A stretch of DNA of 64,000 nt. Origin: Falciphora oryzae. Taxonomy: Eukaryota; Ascomycota; Sordariomycetes; Magnaporthales; Magnaporthaceae. The position numbers and the translations under genes are program-made. The stretch is from NCBI GenBank assembly GCA_000733355.1, contig JNVV01000007.1, forward strand, positions 1,354,370 to 1,418,369, written 5' to 3'. A model generated the notes under the pieces. It worked only from the letters and a program-made list of their open reading frames with translations, did no database searches and had not been told where the DNA came from. Of this stretch, positions 35,255 through 47,241 are shown piece by piece. Every line of letters starts with the position of its first letter. Positions within the stretch are counted from its first letter, which is position 1.

Positions 35255-38200
35255 ATGACTGCCGCCGTCGCGTCCAGCTTCAAGGCCCGCAGGCGCCAAG
35301 TGTGGACCTCTGTCTTCCCAGAGGTCTCGCAGCCCACGCCCCAGGCACCCGCCGTCGCCGTCTTCCCTGACCAGAACCAGCGGTCTGGGGCGTTTCAGCC
35401 GTCTCCAGCCCCGGGCTCGTCCCTGCAACCGCCGCGGGCCACAAACGCCGCTGATGTGCAGCAGCGCCGCTCGCCGTCCACCAGGAGCGGCGGCAGCAGC
35501 AATATCAAAAGCCCTCCAGGCCAGCAGGGCGTCCTATCACCGCCTCCCGTGGGCCTGGGCCTGGGGATCGCGGGGCTGGCGTCGCCAGACGGCCACGCGC
35601 CATCGAGTCGGAGAGCCGCGCCAGACCCTCTCCACCACCAGCACATGGTCAGCCAACCCCGTAGCGCGGCCGACGACCAGATCGCGTTCGACCGGGCATG
35701 GCACGTAGTGACGTCGCGCGTCGCGCTCCCCTCTGCCGCGTCCGCCGAGGACTCGTTCGGCACCCTGCCCTCCATGTCGCAGCTCCAATCCCAGGACGCC
35801 ACGACCGAGGCCGAGTTTCAAGAAGCGCTCCGGACTGTGCTAGAGGCAAAGACCCTGCTCCCACGGGCCTCTCACACGGAGGACGTGCTGGCGTGGCACA
35901 CGCAGCAGGTCCGCCAGCATTTTGCCCAGCACGTGATGCCCCTTCTCTCGGCCTGCGCCGCCGGCCCCGCCCTAGCATCCTCCGGTCTTAGCGCGGCTGC
36001 CGAGACCAGGCGGACGGCCGGGGCCGGCCCCACTGCCGCTAACATCTTCGAGCAACACCTTGTCGCCGTCATGAATAGCATCCGGACGCTGGATGGGGCG
36101 TTTAGGCAGTATGAGTATGGCCTTTCCCTCATCCTCCGTGGCCATCACCAGAGGGGCCTGCGCCAGGCACAGGACGACACCATGGACGTCGACATGCAGG
36201 ACTCACCTGCAACCGCTGTCGAGTCGCTAGCCAAGAGCTTCAGGAAGGACATTCGCTCACTCGTGGGAAACTCTGCGCCCCCGGAGCTTATGGTGTCGGT
36301 CCGCGCCGTTCTCGTTGCCCTCATCAGCCGGATCTTGGGGTTCCCTGGGCTGCAGGCCGCAACTAGCGACGCAAAAGCAGCGAAGCCATCGGGTTCTGGG
36401 CCCGGCAGGCCGGGCAAGTCCTCGGCGGCACCCTCCTCCACTGCCGGTGCCGTTCGCCCGGCTCCCCCGAGCGACGAGGACGCCCAGGTCATCGCGGCGA
36501 GGCAGCGGTTGCATGAGCTTGTCGAGGCACTCGCCGACGTTGGTCTGGCAGGCGAGCGGACGCAGGTTCTGTTCGCCGAGATCATGGACAAGCTGATGTC
36601 TGACTTCGTCCAGGGGGCGTACGCTGGCACCTGGGCATCCGAAGACCAAAGCAGAGTGGCTGATGCCGCAAGAACGCCGTTGACGGCAAGGCGCGCCGGT
36701 CTTCGATCGGCGGCGTCCAAGTCGGCTAGCAAGCAGCAGTCTTGCAGCTCGACGCTGTGCCAATGGGTCGAGAATCACTTTTCCCGCGTTGCTTTTGAGG
36801 TTCTGCGCCTGATATCAGTCGGCGACGAGTCGGGCACTCGAGCCGTGTCCTTTACGGACGTCACCAAGTGGAAGGATATCGCCCTCGGCCGCCTGGCTGC
36901 CCTGCGCGTGTCGGAGCTGTTTGATATCGTGCTGCACTGGCCAAAGAGCAAAAGCGGGCTAGACGACCTGCGTGCGAGCGTGGCCACGCCGCAGCGGCGG
37001 CTGCAGCTCACAGACGCCTTCTCGGCGGCTCTCCAGGCACGCCTGCTGCACTCGTCCCGCTCTACGCTGGAGATACTACAGGTCTATATTGCCATGATCC
37101 GTACGTTTCACGTGCTGGACCACTCCAAGGTCCTCCTCAGCCGGGTGGTCCCGTCCCTCCAGCTGTATCTCTGCCAGCGCGAAGACGCGATCCGCCTCGT
37201 GGTTACGGGCCTCCTGGCGAACCCGGACGAAGTGGAGCAGAGCGAGGCGGGGGCAAAGACCTCGGAGGACGCCATGTTTTCCAAGGACACGAGCGTGATT
37301 GCCGGCCCGAGGGGCAAGAAGAGCCTCATTGAGCTCGCGGTGCTGCTGAACGACCCCGCGCAGCAGCGGCGGCAGGCGACCGAGGACGACGACGTGGACT
37401 GGAACGACATGGACTGGGTGCCGGACCCGGTGGACGCGGGGGCCAACTACAAGCGGCCCAAGTCGGAGGACGTGATCGGGACGCTCATCAGCGCACTGGG
37501 CGCCGAGGACGTCTTTATCAAGGAGTTCCAGAACATCATCGCCGAGCGGCTGCTCTCGTCGCAGGGCCGGTTCGACCAGGAGATCAAGGTGCTGCAGCTG
37601 CTCAAGAAGCGGTTCGGCGAGGCGGCGCTGCAGAGCTGCGACGTCATGATCCGGGACGTCAAGGAGTCGGGCCGTCTCGACCCCTACATCCGGCGCGCCC
37701 AGTTCGTGGCCCAGTTCAGGACCCCGCGGGGAGGAGAGGAAGAAGAGGCGGAGGAGAGGGACACTAGATACACGGCCAGGATCCTCTCGCGTCTCTTCTG
37801 GCCCGACATGGAGCCCGACGCCTTCGTGCTCCCGCCCCCGGTGGCGGACAAGCAGAAGGAGTACGAGCGGGGCTACGAGCGGGCAAAGGCGTCGCGGCGC
37901 CTCACGTGGATCAACAACTACGGGCAGGCCACGGTCGAGCTGGAGCTCCGCGACCGCACCGTGTCTGTCGAGTGCAAGACCTACGAGGCCACAGTCATCT
38001 ACGCGTTCCAGGACGAGGACGACGACGCAAGCGGGGGCGGGGGCGGGGTCCGGAAGTCGTTCGACGAGCTCTGGCCCCTGCTCCAGATGGATGAGGACCT
38101 GCTGCGGGAGGCCCTCGAGTTCTGGACCGCGCAGGGGGTCCTTCGCCGGGTTGGCGGAGATACATACGTGGTGGTGGAGTCGCTACAGGGCGAGGAGGAG

Positions 38201-38518
38201 GCGGCTGCGGGCGACGACGGCGCGGATGAGCCCGAGGTGCCGGCCGGTGGTAGCAAGCCAGGTGCCGGCGGGGCCGGCAACAACGCGGTGTCCAAGCAGC
38301 GGCAGCAGCAGGAGACGGTGCACTGGCAGTACATCGTGGGCATGCTGACCAACTCGGCGGCGTCGATGCCGACAGCCCAGATCGCCATGATGATGCGCAT
38401 GATGATCCCCGGCGGCCTCCCCTGGAGCAACGAGGAGCTGCAGGAGTTCCTGGGCGCCAAGGTTGCGGCTGGCGATCTCGAGGTCGTCGGGGGCAAGTAC
38501 CGGCTCGTCAAGAAGTGA
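35255..38518 (+). CDS. apc2: anaphase-promoting complex subunit 2 (cullin-type scaffold)
   Basis: An intronless frame of 1087 aa. Apc2 is the cullin-like subunit that, with the RING subunit Apc11, forms the catalytic core of the APC/C ubiquitin ligase for cyclins and securin in the nucleus. The N-terminal third is low-complexity, with Pro/Ser/Ala-rich insertions, then helical cullin-repeat-like sequence. The Apc2 hallmark block WVPDPVDAGANYKRPKSED begins at about residue 717. It is followed by DVFIKEFQNIIAERLL and the cullin-homology segment around residue 883 (LTWINNYGQATVELEL). The last 70 residues (HWQYIVGMLTNSAASMP to the end KYRLVKK) match the Apc2 C-terminal winged-helix domain that contacts Apc11. 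It is longer than yeast Apc2 because of disordered insertions (an acidic/Gly stretch near 925 and a Gly-rich linker near 1000). The ATG at 35255 has a good context. This is a single-copy essential housekeeping gene. Confidence 0.95.
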   Translation: MTAAVASSFKARRRQVWTSVFPEVSQPTPQAPAVAVFPDQNQRSGAFQPSPAPGSSLQPPRATNAADVQQRRSPSTRSGGSSNIKSPPGQQGVLSPPPVGLGLGIAGLASPDGHAPSSRRAAPDPLHHQHMVSQPRSAADDQIAFDRAWHVVTSRVALPSAASAEDSFGTLPSMSQLQSQDATTEAEFQEALRTVLEAKTLLPRASHTEDVLAWHTQQVRQHFAQHVMPLLSACAAGPALASSGLSAAAETRRTAGAGPTAANIFEQHLVAVMNSIRTLDGAFRQYEYGLSLILRGHHQRGLRQAQDDTMDVDMQDSPATAVESLAKSFRKDIRSLVGNSAPPELMVSVRAVLVALISRILGFPGLQAATSDAKAAKPSGSGPGRPGKSSAAPSSTAGAVRPAPPSDEDAQVIAARQRLHELVEALADVGLAGERTQVLFAEIMDKLMSDFVQGAYAGTWASEDQSRVADAARTPLTARRAGLRSAASKSASKQQSCSSTLCQWVENHFSRVAFEVLRLISVGDESGTRAVSFTDVTKWKDIALGRLAALRVSELFDIVLHWPKSKSGLDDLRASVATPQRRLQLTDAFSAALQARLLHSSRSTLEILQVYIAMIRTFHVLDHSKVLLSRVVPSLQLYLCQREDAIRLVVTGLLANPDEVEQSEAGAKTSEDAMFSKDTSVIAGPRGKKSLIELAVLLNDPAQQRRQATEDDDVDWNDMDWVPDPVDAGANYKRPKSEDVIGTLISALGAEDVFIKEFQNIIAERLLSSQGRFDQEIKVLQLLKKRFGEAALQSCDVMIRDVKESGRLDPYIRRAQFVAQFRTPRGGEEEEAEERDTRYTARILSRLFWPDMEPDAFVLPPPVADKQKEYERGYERAKASRRLTWINNYGQATVELELRDRTVSVECKTYEATVIYAFQDEDDDASGGGGGVRKSFDELWPLLQMDEDLLREALEFWTAQGVLRRVGGDTYVVVESLQGEEEAAAGDDGADEPEVPAGGSKPGAGGAGNNAVSKQRQQQETVHWQYIVGMLTNSAASMPTAQIAMMMRMMIPGGLPWSNEELQEFLGAKVAAGDLEVVGGKYRLVKK

Positions 38519-41177
38519 GTCGTCTATGACGGCACTTTCGGTGGAGGCGCATGATTATTCTCGGCCAGGCCAGCGGAAGCTAGGAGATTCTTTGATATTC
38601 AGATACCCACTCCATTTTTTATCCCTTGCGTTCATCATTTCCCGTGATGTTTGCATCTTATCCAGCAACGGCACTACGTGGGCACCTGTTCCACCCCTTG
38701 ATCAGTCTGATTGCACCGACTGCCAGCCCTGCACGGACTCAAGTCTGTTCTAGGGATGCCACCAAGCAGCCCCATGCCCTGGGCGCCGCTGATCGGCCGA
38801 AGGTGCGCTGCGTGGCAGGCAAAGCGACCAAGGAAAAGCAGAAGCAAGGGAGGGCAATTGGGGACGAAGAGGGAGGGGGTGGGCGTGGTGGGAACCTCGA
38901 CGGCGGCAGGCAAAGCTATAAGCGACCTAGAGCCCTGTTATTGGGGATGAGGGGTTTACATACTACGCTAAAGGGCCCTTGCGAGGCTGGGGGTCGGGTT
39001 CGTGCGGAACGGCGGGCCTCTATCGCTGGGGAGGGGCCTGCTTTTTTTTTCCTTGGTGTTTTTGTCTCAAAAATGAGGTGGCGGTGAGGGAGTCACGCGT
39101 TGGGTTTGGTGGGCTCTTCGTTATCGAGCCGGGGGAGAAGGCCAAAAAAAGAAAGACGAAAATAATGAAGGGAGGCGGGATCGACGGCCAGTGGCTGGCT
39201 CCCTTCTCAAAATACGAACGGGCGGCAACTATTTTTTTGCTTCATTTGACGCATCGCGCGTCCGTCCCCCCTCCATCACGAATCACAACCTCGCCGTGTG
39301 TTTTTCGGTGTTTTGGGCTCAGGTTGCGGCGGACAGGCGGACAGGCAAGAGGAGGTTGGGGGTGTTGGGCTAATAAAGCGGAGGGGGAGGGGACTTGTGG
39401 TTGCTTGGATTCGGCGGCGGGCGGTTCGAGTGATTGGCTTTTTTTTTTTGGGACGATTGGACGGCGGTGGACGGGGTCCGAGCCGTGGCAAAGACAGCAA
39501 AAAAGGAAAACACAAATCATAAAAAAAGAAAGAAAAAAAGATAGCCTAGGAAATGGGACAAGTCCTCTCGCTTTCTTTTTTTCTTTTTTTTTCTTTTTTT
39601 TCTAAAAAAAAAAAAATGTTGCGCGGATAATGATGCATCGAAGGGAGCCCCTGGGCTTGTCACATTCTGTGTGGGACCGAAGTGAGAGTGAGAAAGGCGA
39701 GTTCTTTGCCTCTGGCGCTCTTTTCACGGCAGGCAAAAAAAGAGAACATGAGGCCAGATGCGGCCGGCCGGCCGGATTGCTTTGCTCGCGCGCCCCGGGT
39801 CTTGTGTGGGAGAGAGGGGAGGGGGTGGGCGGTGGGTGCGATTATATGTGCATACTCGTCATGCCTGTCCATGCCTCGCCTCTCGTCGTGCTAGTCGCTG
39901 TGATTCGAGCAGCAGCCAAGGCGTGCCGTTGTGCAGCCCTCAGAAAGGGAATGGCCTTTCAGTCGGGTTCTTCTCCTTGCGAATCACGGCCCTGGAAGGC
40001 ACCGACAGCTTTGCGCGCCTTGGCGGGGCGGGGAGGTTGGAAACGGAAGGGATTCGTTGGGCGGAGGAGGTTCCGAGGCCTGCCTGGTCCCGTCCGGATA
40101 TGATAAGATAGACGGGCTACATAGGCAAGGGTAGGGCAGGGGAGTTCCATGAATCACGAAATGGATGGAGGGGCGGAGTTCTCGGATGCAGGGCTGATGA
40201 TGGCTGATGATAAAACAAGGGCTGCTTCCTATCAGCGGGCGGATGAGGAGTCGGATCAGGCGGGCGGGCCTCGCTCTTTTTGTCTCTGGTAGCCCGTTTT
40301 GCTCCGCGCGTCGGAGTTGCAAAGTTGAGAGGGAGGAAAGAGAGGGGCTTGCTTCGGACTGCAGGGATGTCCATTTGTTTAAGTGGTTGCATCACCGGAC
40401 CAGACATTCCCCTCTCCTCTCTCGTCGGCCAGCCACAGCGGCCACGTTTCTCGCCCGGAATGGATGGACGCCGCTCCCTAGTCCCCTGGTCCGCTGCCGC
40501 CGCCGTGGGAAGCCGAGGAGGAGGTGTTTCCTCATTCGATGGGCTTTCGGCTTTATTGCTCGCCAAAGTGTATGTGAAGCTGAGATAAGTTGGTCAGACT
40601 TTCCCCATGACTCTCTCCCTTCCTCTCCCCTATTTTACTTGTGGCCGCATCTTGGCCTGCATTGCAGTCGGGCTCCTGGGCTGCAACTGAGCGAGCTGCT
40701 GCATGCAGTGGCTTGCTTTTTGCCTGTCACATTTTATCGATGATCCATGAAGCGAGCGAACATGACCACCAGCCGGACCAGAACAGACCATGACCCCAGC
40801 ACAAAAAAAACCCACCAAGCAGCATATGGCGCGCCGCGAATACGGCCGGCTGTTTTGCTTTGCTGCAACTCGCACGAGTAAGTCGGGGTTTTGGCTATCG
40901 GGCGAAAGATCGAGAACCTAGGTGCGGAGGTATTTGATGCACGAAAATATCGGAGCGGCAAATCCCAAGAAAGTCTCAACCTCCAAGGAACCTGTTACTT
41001 TTCTGTCGACGAAACAACATCGGGTCTTTCTCTGGCTTCTGTACGATGCAACAGCCTGCTGCTTGATGCTTCTTGCCTTTGCTCTGTATGAGCGTGAGCT
41101 TACTATGCCGACCAAGGAATAACAAGCAAGGGCAGGCAGGCAAATGGAAACAGTCCGTCCGTGCCGCCCGCCCGTCC

Positions 41178-41218
41178 NNNNNNNNNNNNNNNNNNNNNNN
41201 NNNNNNNNNNNNNNNNNN
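41178..41218. other. assembly gap (41 N)
   Basis: Unresolved bases flanked on the left by a CCGTCCGTGCCGCCCGCCCG-type GC-rich repeat. Unlike the first gap, the two flanks are not duplicates of each other. Confidence 0.99.
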
Positions 41219-43339
41219 GCTTCCTTGGCTGTTCGACCGTTGGTCCCGTGCCGCCCAGTCGACACGTACTCGTCGAATTTTATTTTTCTCCCTCCCTCGC
41301 CCATCCCCCCGTATTGATGACTTGTGTTGTGTTCCGGGAGAAGAAGAAGAGGATGAGGACGAGGATCGAGCGGGTTGGTTGTTGGCCGGCTTTGTTCAGG
41401 CTCGCCTGAGGGAGGAGGACCAGGGGTGCACCGCCTGCGACCTCCATGTCTCGGTTCCGGGTTCGAATCCAATGGCCCCGCGGTCCAGACGGCGGCGGGC
41501 ATCGGAAAAGAAGAGAAGCGAACGGATGTCACGGCAAAGCAGAGCAGGCGAGGCAAGCTGAAATAATGCGTCGGTCGTATCGCCGCACCGCGCCTATCCT
41601 CCCTCTCTCCAACCAGGATGGATGGGTGTGGCCCGGGAGGGAAAAAGAAAAAAAAAAAAAAAAAAGGAAAAATTGGCACTGCGAGAGACATGCAGCCTTT
41701 TCCCTTTTGGGTCAGGCATGCGTGCGTTGTGTACATTGTCGTGCGTGCGTGCACTTGCGCTGCACACACAGACGCATTATTGCCTTGCTTGGGTTGGGGT
41801 CGGCTAGTTCGGTCGGGGGCGTTCGCTGGCTTGGATGGATGTTCTGTCCCTCTCTGGCGGGCTGCCTCTTTTATCTCCATCCCGCCACCATCCGGTAGGT
41901 GCCTCGCGACGGGGCAAAAGCCTCGTTTAAGTTTGCATGGTTGCCGAAACACAAGAGGGATCACACAGAGAAAGAGAGAAGAAAAAAAAAAAAGATTCGA
42001 TTGAGCCCGCCGGATATCATGGAGGTGCAAACACGATCTCTCCATCGAATTGTTTCCCTCTTCTGGGGCGGGTCAGCTGAGTGAGCTCCCCATGGATTTC
42101 TGCTGCTGATGCACGGGCGGCACAGAGTCCGAGACCAACCTGGCGGGGCCTGCTTGGTTCCAGACTCCTCGCCCAGACGGTCGTTTTTTGCTTTCTTTTT
42201 TTTTTTCTGCTTGTTCCGTCTTTTTTCGCTTGCACAGACCATCGATATTTCCTCTTCTGGCGAACCTAGCAAAGCTTCGCGCTGCTAGAATACAATAACG
42301 AACAAACAACGAAAACAGCAATTTGCAGGGTTCTTTTTCTTCTGACGTGTTCTGCTGACGGTTACGAGTGGCCGGCCGTTCATTTTTCCTCCGATGACAC
42401 GGGCCCGTCATTGGAGCCCGCTCCGTGGCTCTGGACGGCTCGTCTGTCAATGGATCATGGGAGAGGGAGGCTGGCCCTTTTGGTGGTGGATTATCTTTTT
42501 GTGCCACTCACAGCGGCGGGTTTTTTTGGTCATAGTGATGGGGATTTGGCCACCAATGCATGTGGCGTGCTCTCCTGCCCCACGATGTTCCAACCTCCAT
42601 GAATCAATCTGCCGCTTCGTCGGATGCCGGCTCTGGGTCGTTATCTCGCTCTAGGGGTCAGCTTCCGCGGTCGAGTTTTGTGGAATGCTGTCCGGGTCTT
42701 TTGGCGTTCCATGGGTATCAGGCCGGAAAGGCCAGGCCCCTCGGCACTAAAACTCATGATCCATTCCATCCGCCCATCCGTCCCCGGTTGGGCGTCGTCG
42801 CAGTCTGGGCCATGACGGTGCTTGTTTGATGCCGCAGGGAAGAAAAGAAATTGTGGAGGATGCGCGCCCTGTGCCAAATCAACGTCAAGGTTGTCGTCTT
42901 CTTCGCTGTTCTTATCACGACCTCCCGGCTGGTGATAGGGCGACTTGAGGGGCGGTCGTGGGCCCTTTTTGCCCCTCCTCCCAGCCAGCGCCCCTGGAGT
43001 AGCCCCGTCAACAAAAAAAGCACGAAAAAACGACAGATTGCGGCATCGGCTTTTTGATGGCAAGTTGTGTGGGCGTGCACGTGTCCATTAAGCAAGAGAA
43101 AAAAAAAATGACAGTGTCTGCCATGTCTGGTACCGTGGTCTGTTCCTTGAAGCGAGCTGGCGGCGGCGACGGACGGTTCATGCGTGCGTGCCTCGTGTGC
43201 CAGCAACCCATTTCGCCAGGAGCAAGTAGCGATGTGCCACTTGTAGGGCACGGCAGAAACAACACAGCACGCACCCAGCACCGGCGCCTGCACAAGCACA
43301 CGGGCGGTGGGCCGGCTACCCGGGCCAATTTTTCTTTCT

Positions 43340-43349
<10 letters not shown>

Positions 43350-43402
<53 letters not shown>
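43350..43402. repeat. poly(T) tract, 53 nt
   Basis: The longest homopolymer in the window, embedded in a wider T/C-rich stretch of about 110 nt (43329-43440). Confidence 0.9.
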
Positions 43403-44611
43403 CTCTTTTTCTTTTCTTCTTTTCGTATTCTCCCCGCCCCCTTCCTTACCTATGTATGCCCTGGCCTGCCTTATGTTTTTTTTCTGGCGATGCGTGATGC
43501 AGGCAGGCTGGGGTCCCGGCGGAGCGTGGACAGCTGTCACCCGCCCAGGGTCGTCGTCCCGCCCGAGTGGGAGTCAGGTTTTTCTGGGCTGGCTAATGAG
43601 ACTGGCAGATGCAGAGGACCGGGAGTAATACAGCGCTTAGGGGAGGTTGGGTGGGAGTGGTGGCGGTTTGGATGGCTCCATATGTGCTCGACTGCATCGC
43701 TCGGCTGCTGGCCACTGCTGGGGACGGTACCTCTGGGTACGCAGGACGGATGAGCAGGGAAAAGCTGGAGGCTGATTAGAAGAGGGCGGCGGATGCAACA
43801 CCCAGACCGCACAGCACCACCGCCGCCGCATCGTTTACGATACGAAAAACCGACGAGATGCACACGGGATTCCTCTGCGAGGGAGTAAGAAAATTGGCCT
43901 CAAACTGGCCTCAAATGCGGCGGATCGGTCGGGTTAGCTGCTCGCTTTTGGGGGTCGCTGCGCCTTGGATGGAGGCGTCGGGGTTGCGAACTTGGTCCAA
44001 CTTTAGCGAGACGGGGACCTGACTCCTTTCTTTTTTTCATCCCACTCCAGGACCGTCGTGGGCTTTTGTTACCGACCATCCCGGCAGTGCCGACCTTTCG
44101 TGGCTCGCTGGTCGTGTCGCCTCGCTCTGATGTGTCATGCTCGTGCTGATGGCGCATTCCTATGTGGCCGCCCTCGGGTGTCTGTCTGTTTCTTGACTTT
44201 TTCGAAAAGTTCCTCCGGGTGGGTTCTCGTGCCACCGCTCGGCAGCTTGCTCTGCCTATCATGCAAAGCCGGCCGCCTTTCCCATCGCCTCGCGCCTCTC
44301 GGAGCCACGACACAGAAAAGTGGCCAAGGCCGGTTCGGGAGTGCGAGGGCGAGGGGATGGAAGCAAGGAGGGAAGAAAAGAAATAAAACAAAAACACGTC
44401 GCCCCGAGAGGGAGCAAGAAGGCCCTTGCAGTCCGTGCCAGGAAGATCCAGATGGTCGGCGGAGCTGTTGCAAATGAATTGGGCCATACGAAGTAAATGA
44501 CTCCCATTTGACGCAGGCAGGTGGCCAACACCCGACCGGTGGCGCCCCCGTAAGCCTAGCCAGCAGGGCAGTAGTCGAGGGAGACGGGTTACGTGCTGGC
44601 GGAAGGGGAGG

Positions 44612-44640
44612 GTGTGCGTGTGTGTATGTGTGTGTGTGTG
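44612..44640. repeat. interrupted GT microsatellite
   Basis: GT dinucleotides with single GC and AT interruptions, in noncoding DNA. Confidence 0.8.
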
Positions 44641-46980
44641 ACGCCGCACCGCAAAGCTTGGAAATGAATAAGAAAAGCCCGTGCCTTTCCGGACAGGGCG
44701 GGTTTCGGCTTATCATCGAAACATGCGCCAGAGCATCAAGAACAAAAGGAAGGTTAGGCTGGGTGGTTGAGCAATAGATCCGCCAGGCCAGGCTTGACTT
44801 GGCTTGGCGTCTTTCTGCTTTTTGTGCTTTTTTTTTTTTTTTTTTTTTCTGTTGTCGCTTGTCGCATGAATACCCATATAAATTATTTTCGTGCAGACCC
44901 TTCGTTTGAGGGGTTTACCGAGAAGTCCTGCATTGCATCGCGGACGGGGTGAGGGGCGCACTGGTGGCTGACATGGAGCCTGCCTGCGTTTTGCGTGCCC
45001 CTTCCATTTTTGAGTTCGCATCCCTTTAGGCCCAGGGGGGCTATTAGGGCGGTGGCACTTGGCGATGCCGCCGACGCCGCCATGTCCCTGTCGGCACGGA
45101 TGGAGCAGGAGGAATGACAGACATTCTTGGTGTCAAGTGTCGGGCCAGGCTAGCGTCGTGTTGTTGATATTGCTTTTTTTTGGGCCCTCGCCTGCCTTCG
45201 TGGCGGCTTCCGAGCACAGAGTCTGGTGTCTGGTGTCTGTCGGTTTGTGTACGCACGTATTACTACTGTGTGGTCCTGCGACTAGGCACGACAAAACCAA
45301 GGTCACAGCCAGCCAAGAACGGACAGGCGAAGACAGGACAAAACAGCCAGACTCTCGGTCTGTACCATGAAGTGGAGATGGTTGCGCTGTGCTGTGTGCT
45401 TGCGGCTTGCCTGCTGGCCGCTGCTTCGCTGTACTTTTGATGTACTCATGTTGTTCGTCTGGCCTCGTCCATCCATGCTGCCCCGGTCTTTGATCCATCC
45501 TGTCTGGCTAATTGCTGCGTCACCTCGCTCCATGCCACTGCCTCCCTGCTCTGTCTGTCGTCTTCTCTCGCCTGCGGCTGTTCTTTTGGAACCCGCCTGG
45601 CCCCGTGGACAACTGCACACATACGACGTGCACACTCACACTCACACACACATAACATGGGCACGCACAACTCAGCAGCGGTCCCCACCGGCCGAACCGG
45701 CATATTCTTATTAGGCGAGGCATGGCAGCAACCCTGCCCAAACAGGACAAGGCAAACACCAGCTCCGCGAATGGAACCTGCGCTTGCTCGATTGAATTCC
45801 GAATGCGTTCCACATGCGGTAAATCTACACAGTAAATCCCTTTTTAGTTGCCTGCTGCATGTTTTGCCGGTCATGGATTGGTTCTTGTTTTTCTTTGGCT
45901 CCCAATCTCGTTTTTTTTTTTTTTTTTCTTCTTCTCTGGCTTGGTTCTGGTCTGGCGCGAGAGAATCAAGCGGTCGGTGGGCGCACTCCCCAGCAAAGGC
46001 TGGCTGGCTGACTGGCTGGGATTGTGCGTGTAAGTGGTGGATTTGATCGACTTGGGCTGCGGGCAAGGAAAAAAGAGGGCAGGCAGGCAGGCGGTCGGCG
46101 CTATGTATACAGCATGTACCTGCCCGGACAAGGGTGGTGCTGGACGGGCCGGGGGGTCCACTGCAAGCACGTCCAGTCCACCCACCGCACCAGCAGCTGG
46201 AGTGAGCCTGATGCTTCCTGCCTTCACTCACGCACCCCAGTCAAGTGCTCCCAGACACCGAAACCCCTCCACTACAATTCCATGAGACCCAGCACGCACT
46301 AACGACGGCTCTCTTAAGCGTCTGGGCCTGCTGCTCACTCTCGAGCCGCCGCTCTCCTTTCCTCTCCCTCCTCTCCGACCACCACCATCCAGCCTTCCTC
46401 CGCCAGCCATGCCCCTTGGATTCGACGCCTGCTCTGCCGCTCCCGACTCTTCCTGACCACGCCGACGTCAAGACTGACCCGACACCTACGTCAACATCGT
46501 TTCGCTCCGCACGTCGGCCCCACCGCTTGGGCTTTTTTTGGGCGAGACCAGAAGGAGAGGGGAAACTCGGGCCAAACGAGGGGGAGAGCGTTGGGAGGGC
46601 GAAAAACAAAAGACCACCCGACAAGGCCAGAGAGCCCCGAAACCCGCCGCCTGGCCGCCACGAGTGCTATTCGCAAAGCATCGAGTGATTTTCCCATCAA
46701 TTTTTATTTATTTATTATTATTATTATTATTGTTATTCTATCTTGCTACTTGTCATCATCTTTACATTGCTCTTGATTTCTCACCCCGTACCATCATCTA
46801 CCGACCGCCAGACACTCGATATTCTGTGCGGCCCAATAGACACGAGACTGTGTGTGCTTCCTAGTTGTTGCTGCGTGCCGTGCATGTCGGCGAGAGACAG
46901 CTGAAGAAGCAGCAGCGGAGCAGCAGCAGCGACGGCCATTAATCTGGCCGTATCTGCCTCATACTTGCTGCACCGGCTGG

Positions 46981-47017
46981 CCTGCCTGCCTGCCTGCCTG
47001 CCTGTCTGTCTGTCTGT
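46981..47017. repeat. CCTG/TCTG tetranucleotide repeat in the probable leader of the RING gene
   Basis: Five CCTG-type units shade into TCTG units about 230 nt before the start codon. A CGC trinucleotide run follows at 47111-47137. Confidence 0.8.
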
Positions 47018-47241
47018 TTGCCTCCCCCAGCCCAGCTGCCCAGCCTTCCGTTGTCGGCCTCGGGCACGCACACCACGCACGCCAGCCTCTCAGTCTCGGC
47101 AGAGCCTCTCGCCGTCGCCGCCGCCGCCGCCGCCGCCCTCTTGCCTCTTCCGATAGGCAGGTCGTTTCCGAGTTCTGCGAGTCTGGGAAGTCAATTCGAC
47201 GTCCGCCCCGCTCTTCCCGCCGCCGCATCTCAGCACGGCCC

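Larger units (their letters stand above)
38519..47241. other. 8.7 kb gene-free region between apc2 and the RING gene
   Basis: It holds several A or T runs (notably 53 T at 43350-43402, 18 A at 41648-41665, 21 T near 44.8 kb), a GT repeat, an assembly gap and many GC-rich simple sequences. No frame has recognisable protein-family sequence. The last kilobase is CT-rich with an ATT-repeat stretch near 46.7 kb and TGCC/TGTC repeats, and is probably the promoter and long leader of the RING gene. Confidence 0.5.

Noticed and set aside
41395..41490. tRNA-like T-loop (GGGTTCGAATCC)
   Set aside because: The T-loop consensus is present but the flanking bases do not form a 5-bp T stem, and no acceptor or D arm can be folded around it.
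46852..47241. 130-residue N-terminal extension of the RING protein
   Set aside because: The upstream frame is open but begins with GTG, contains no ATG, and consists of CT-repeat leader sequence; 47242 is the first ATG.
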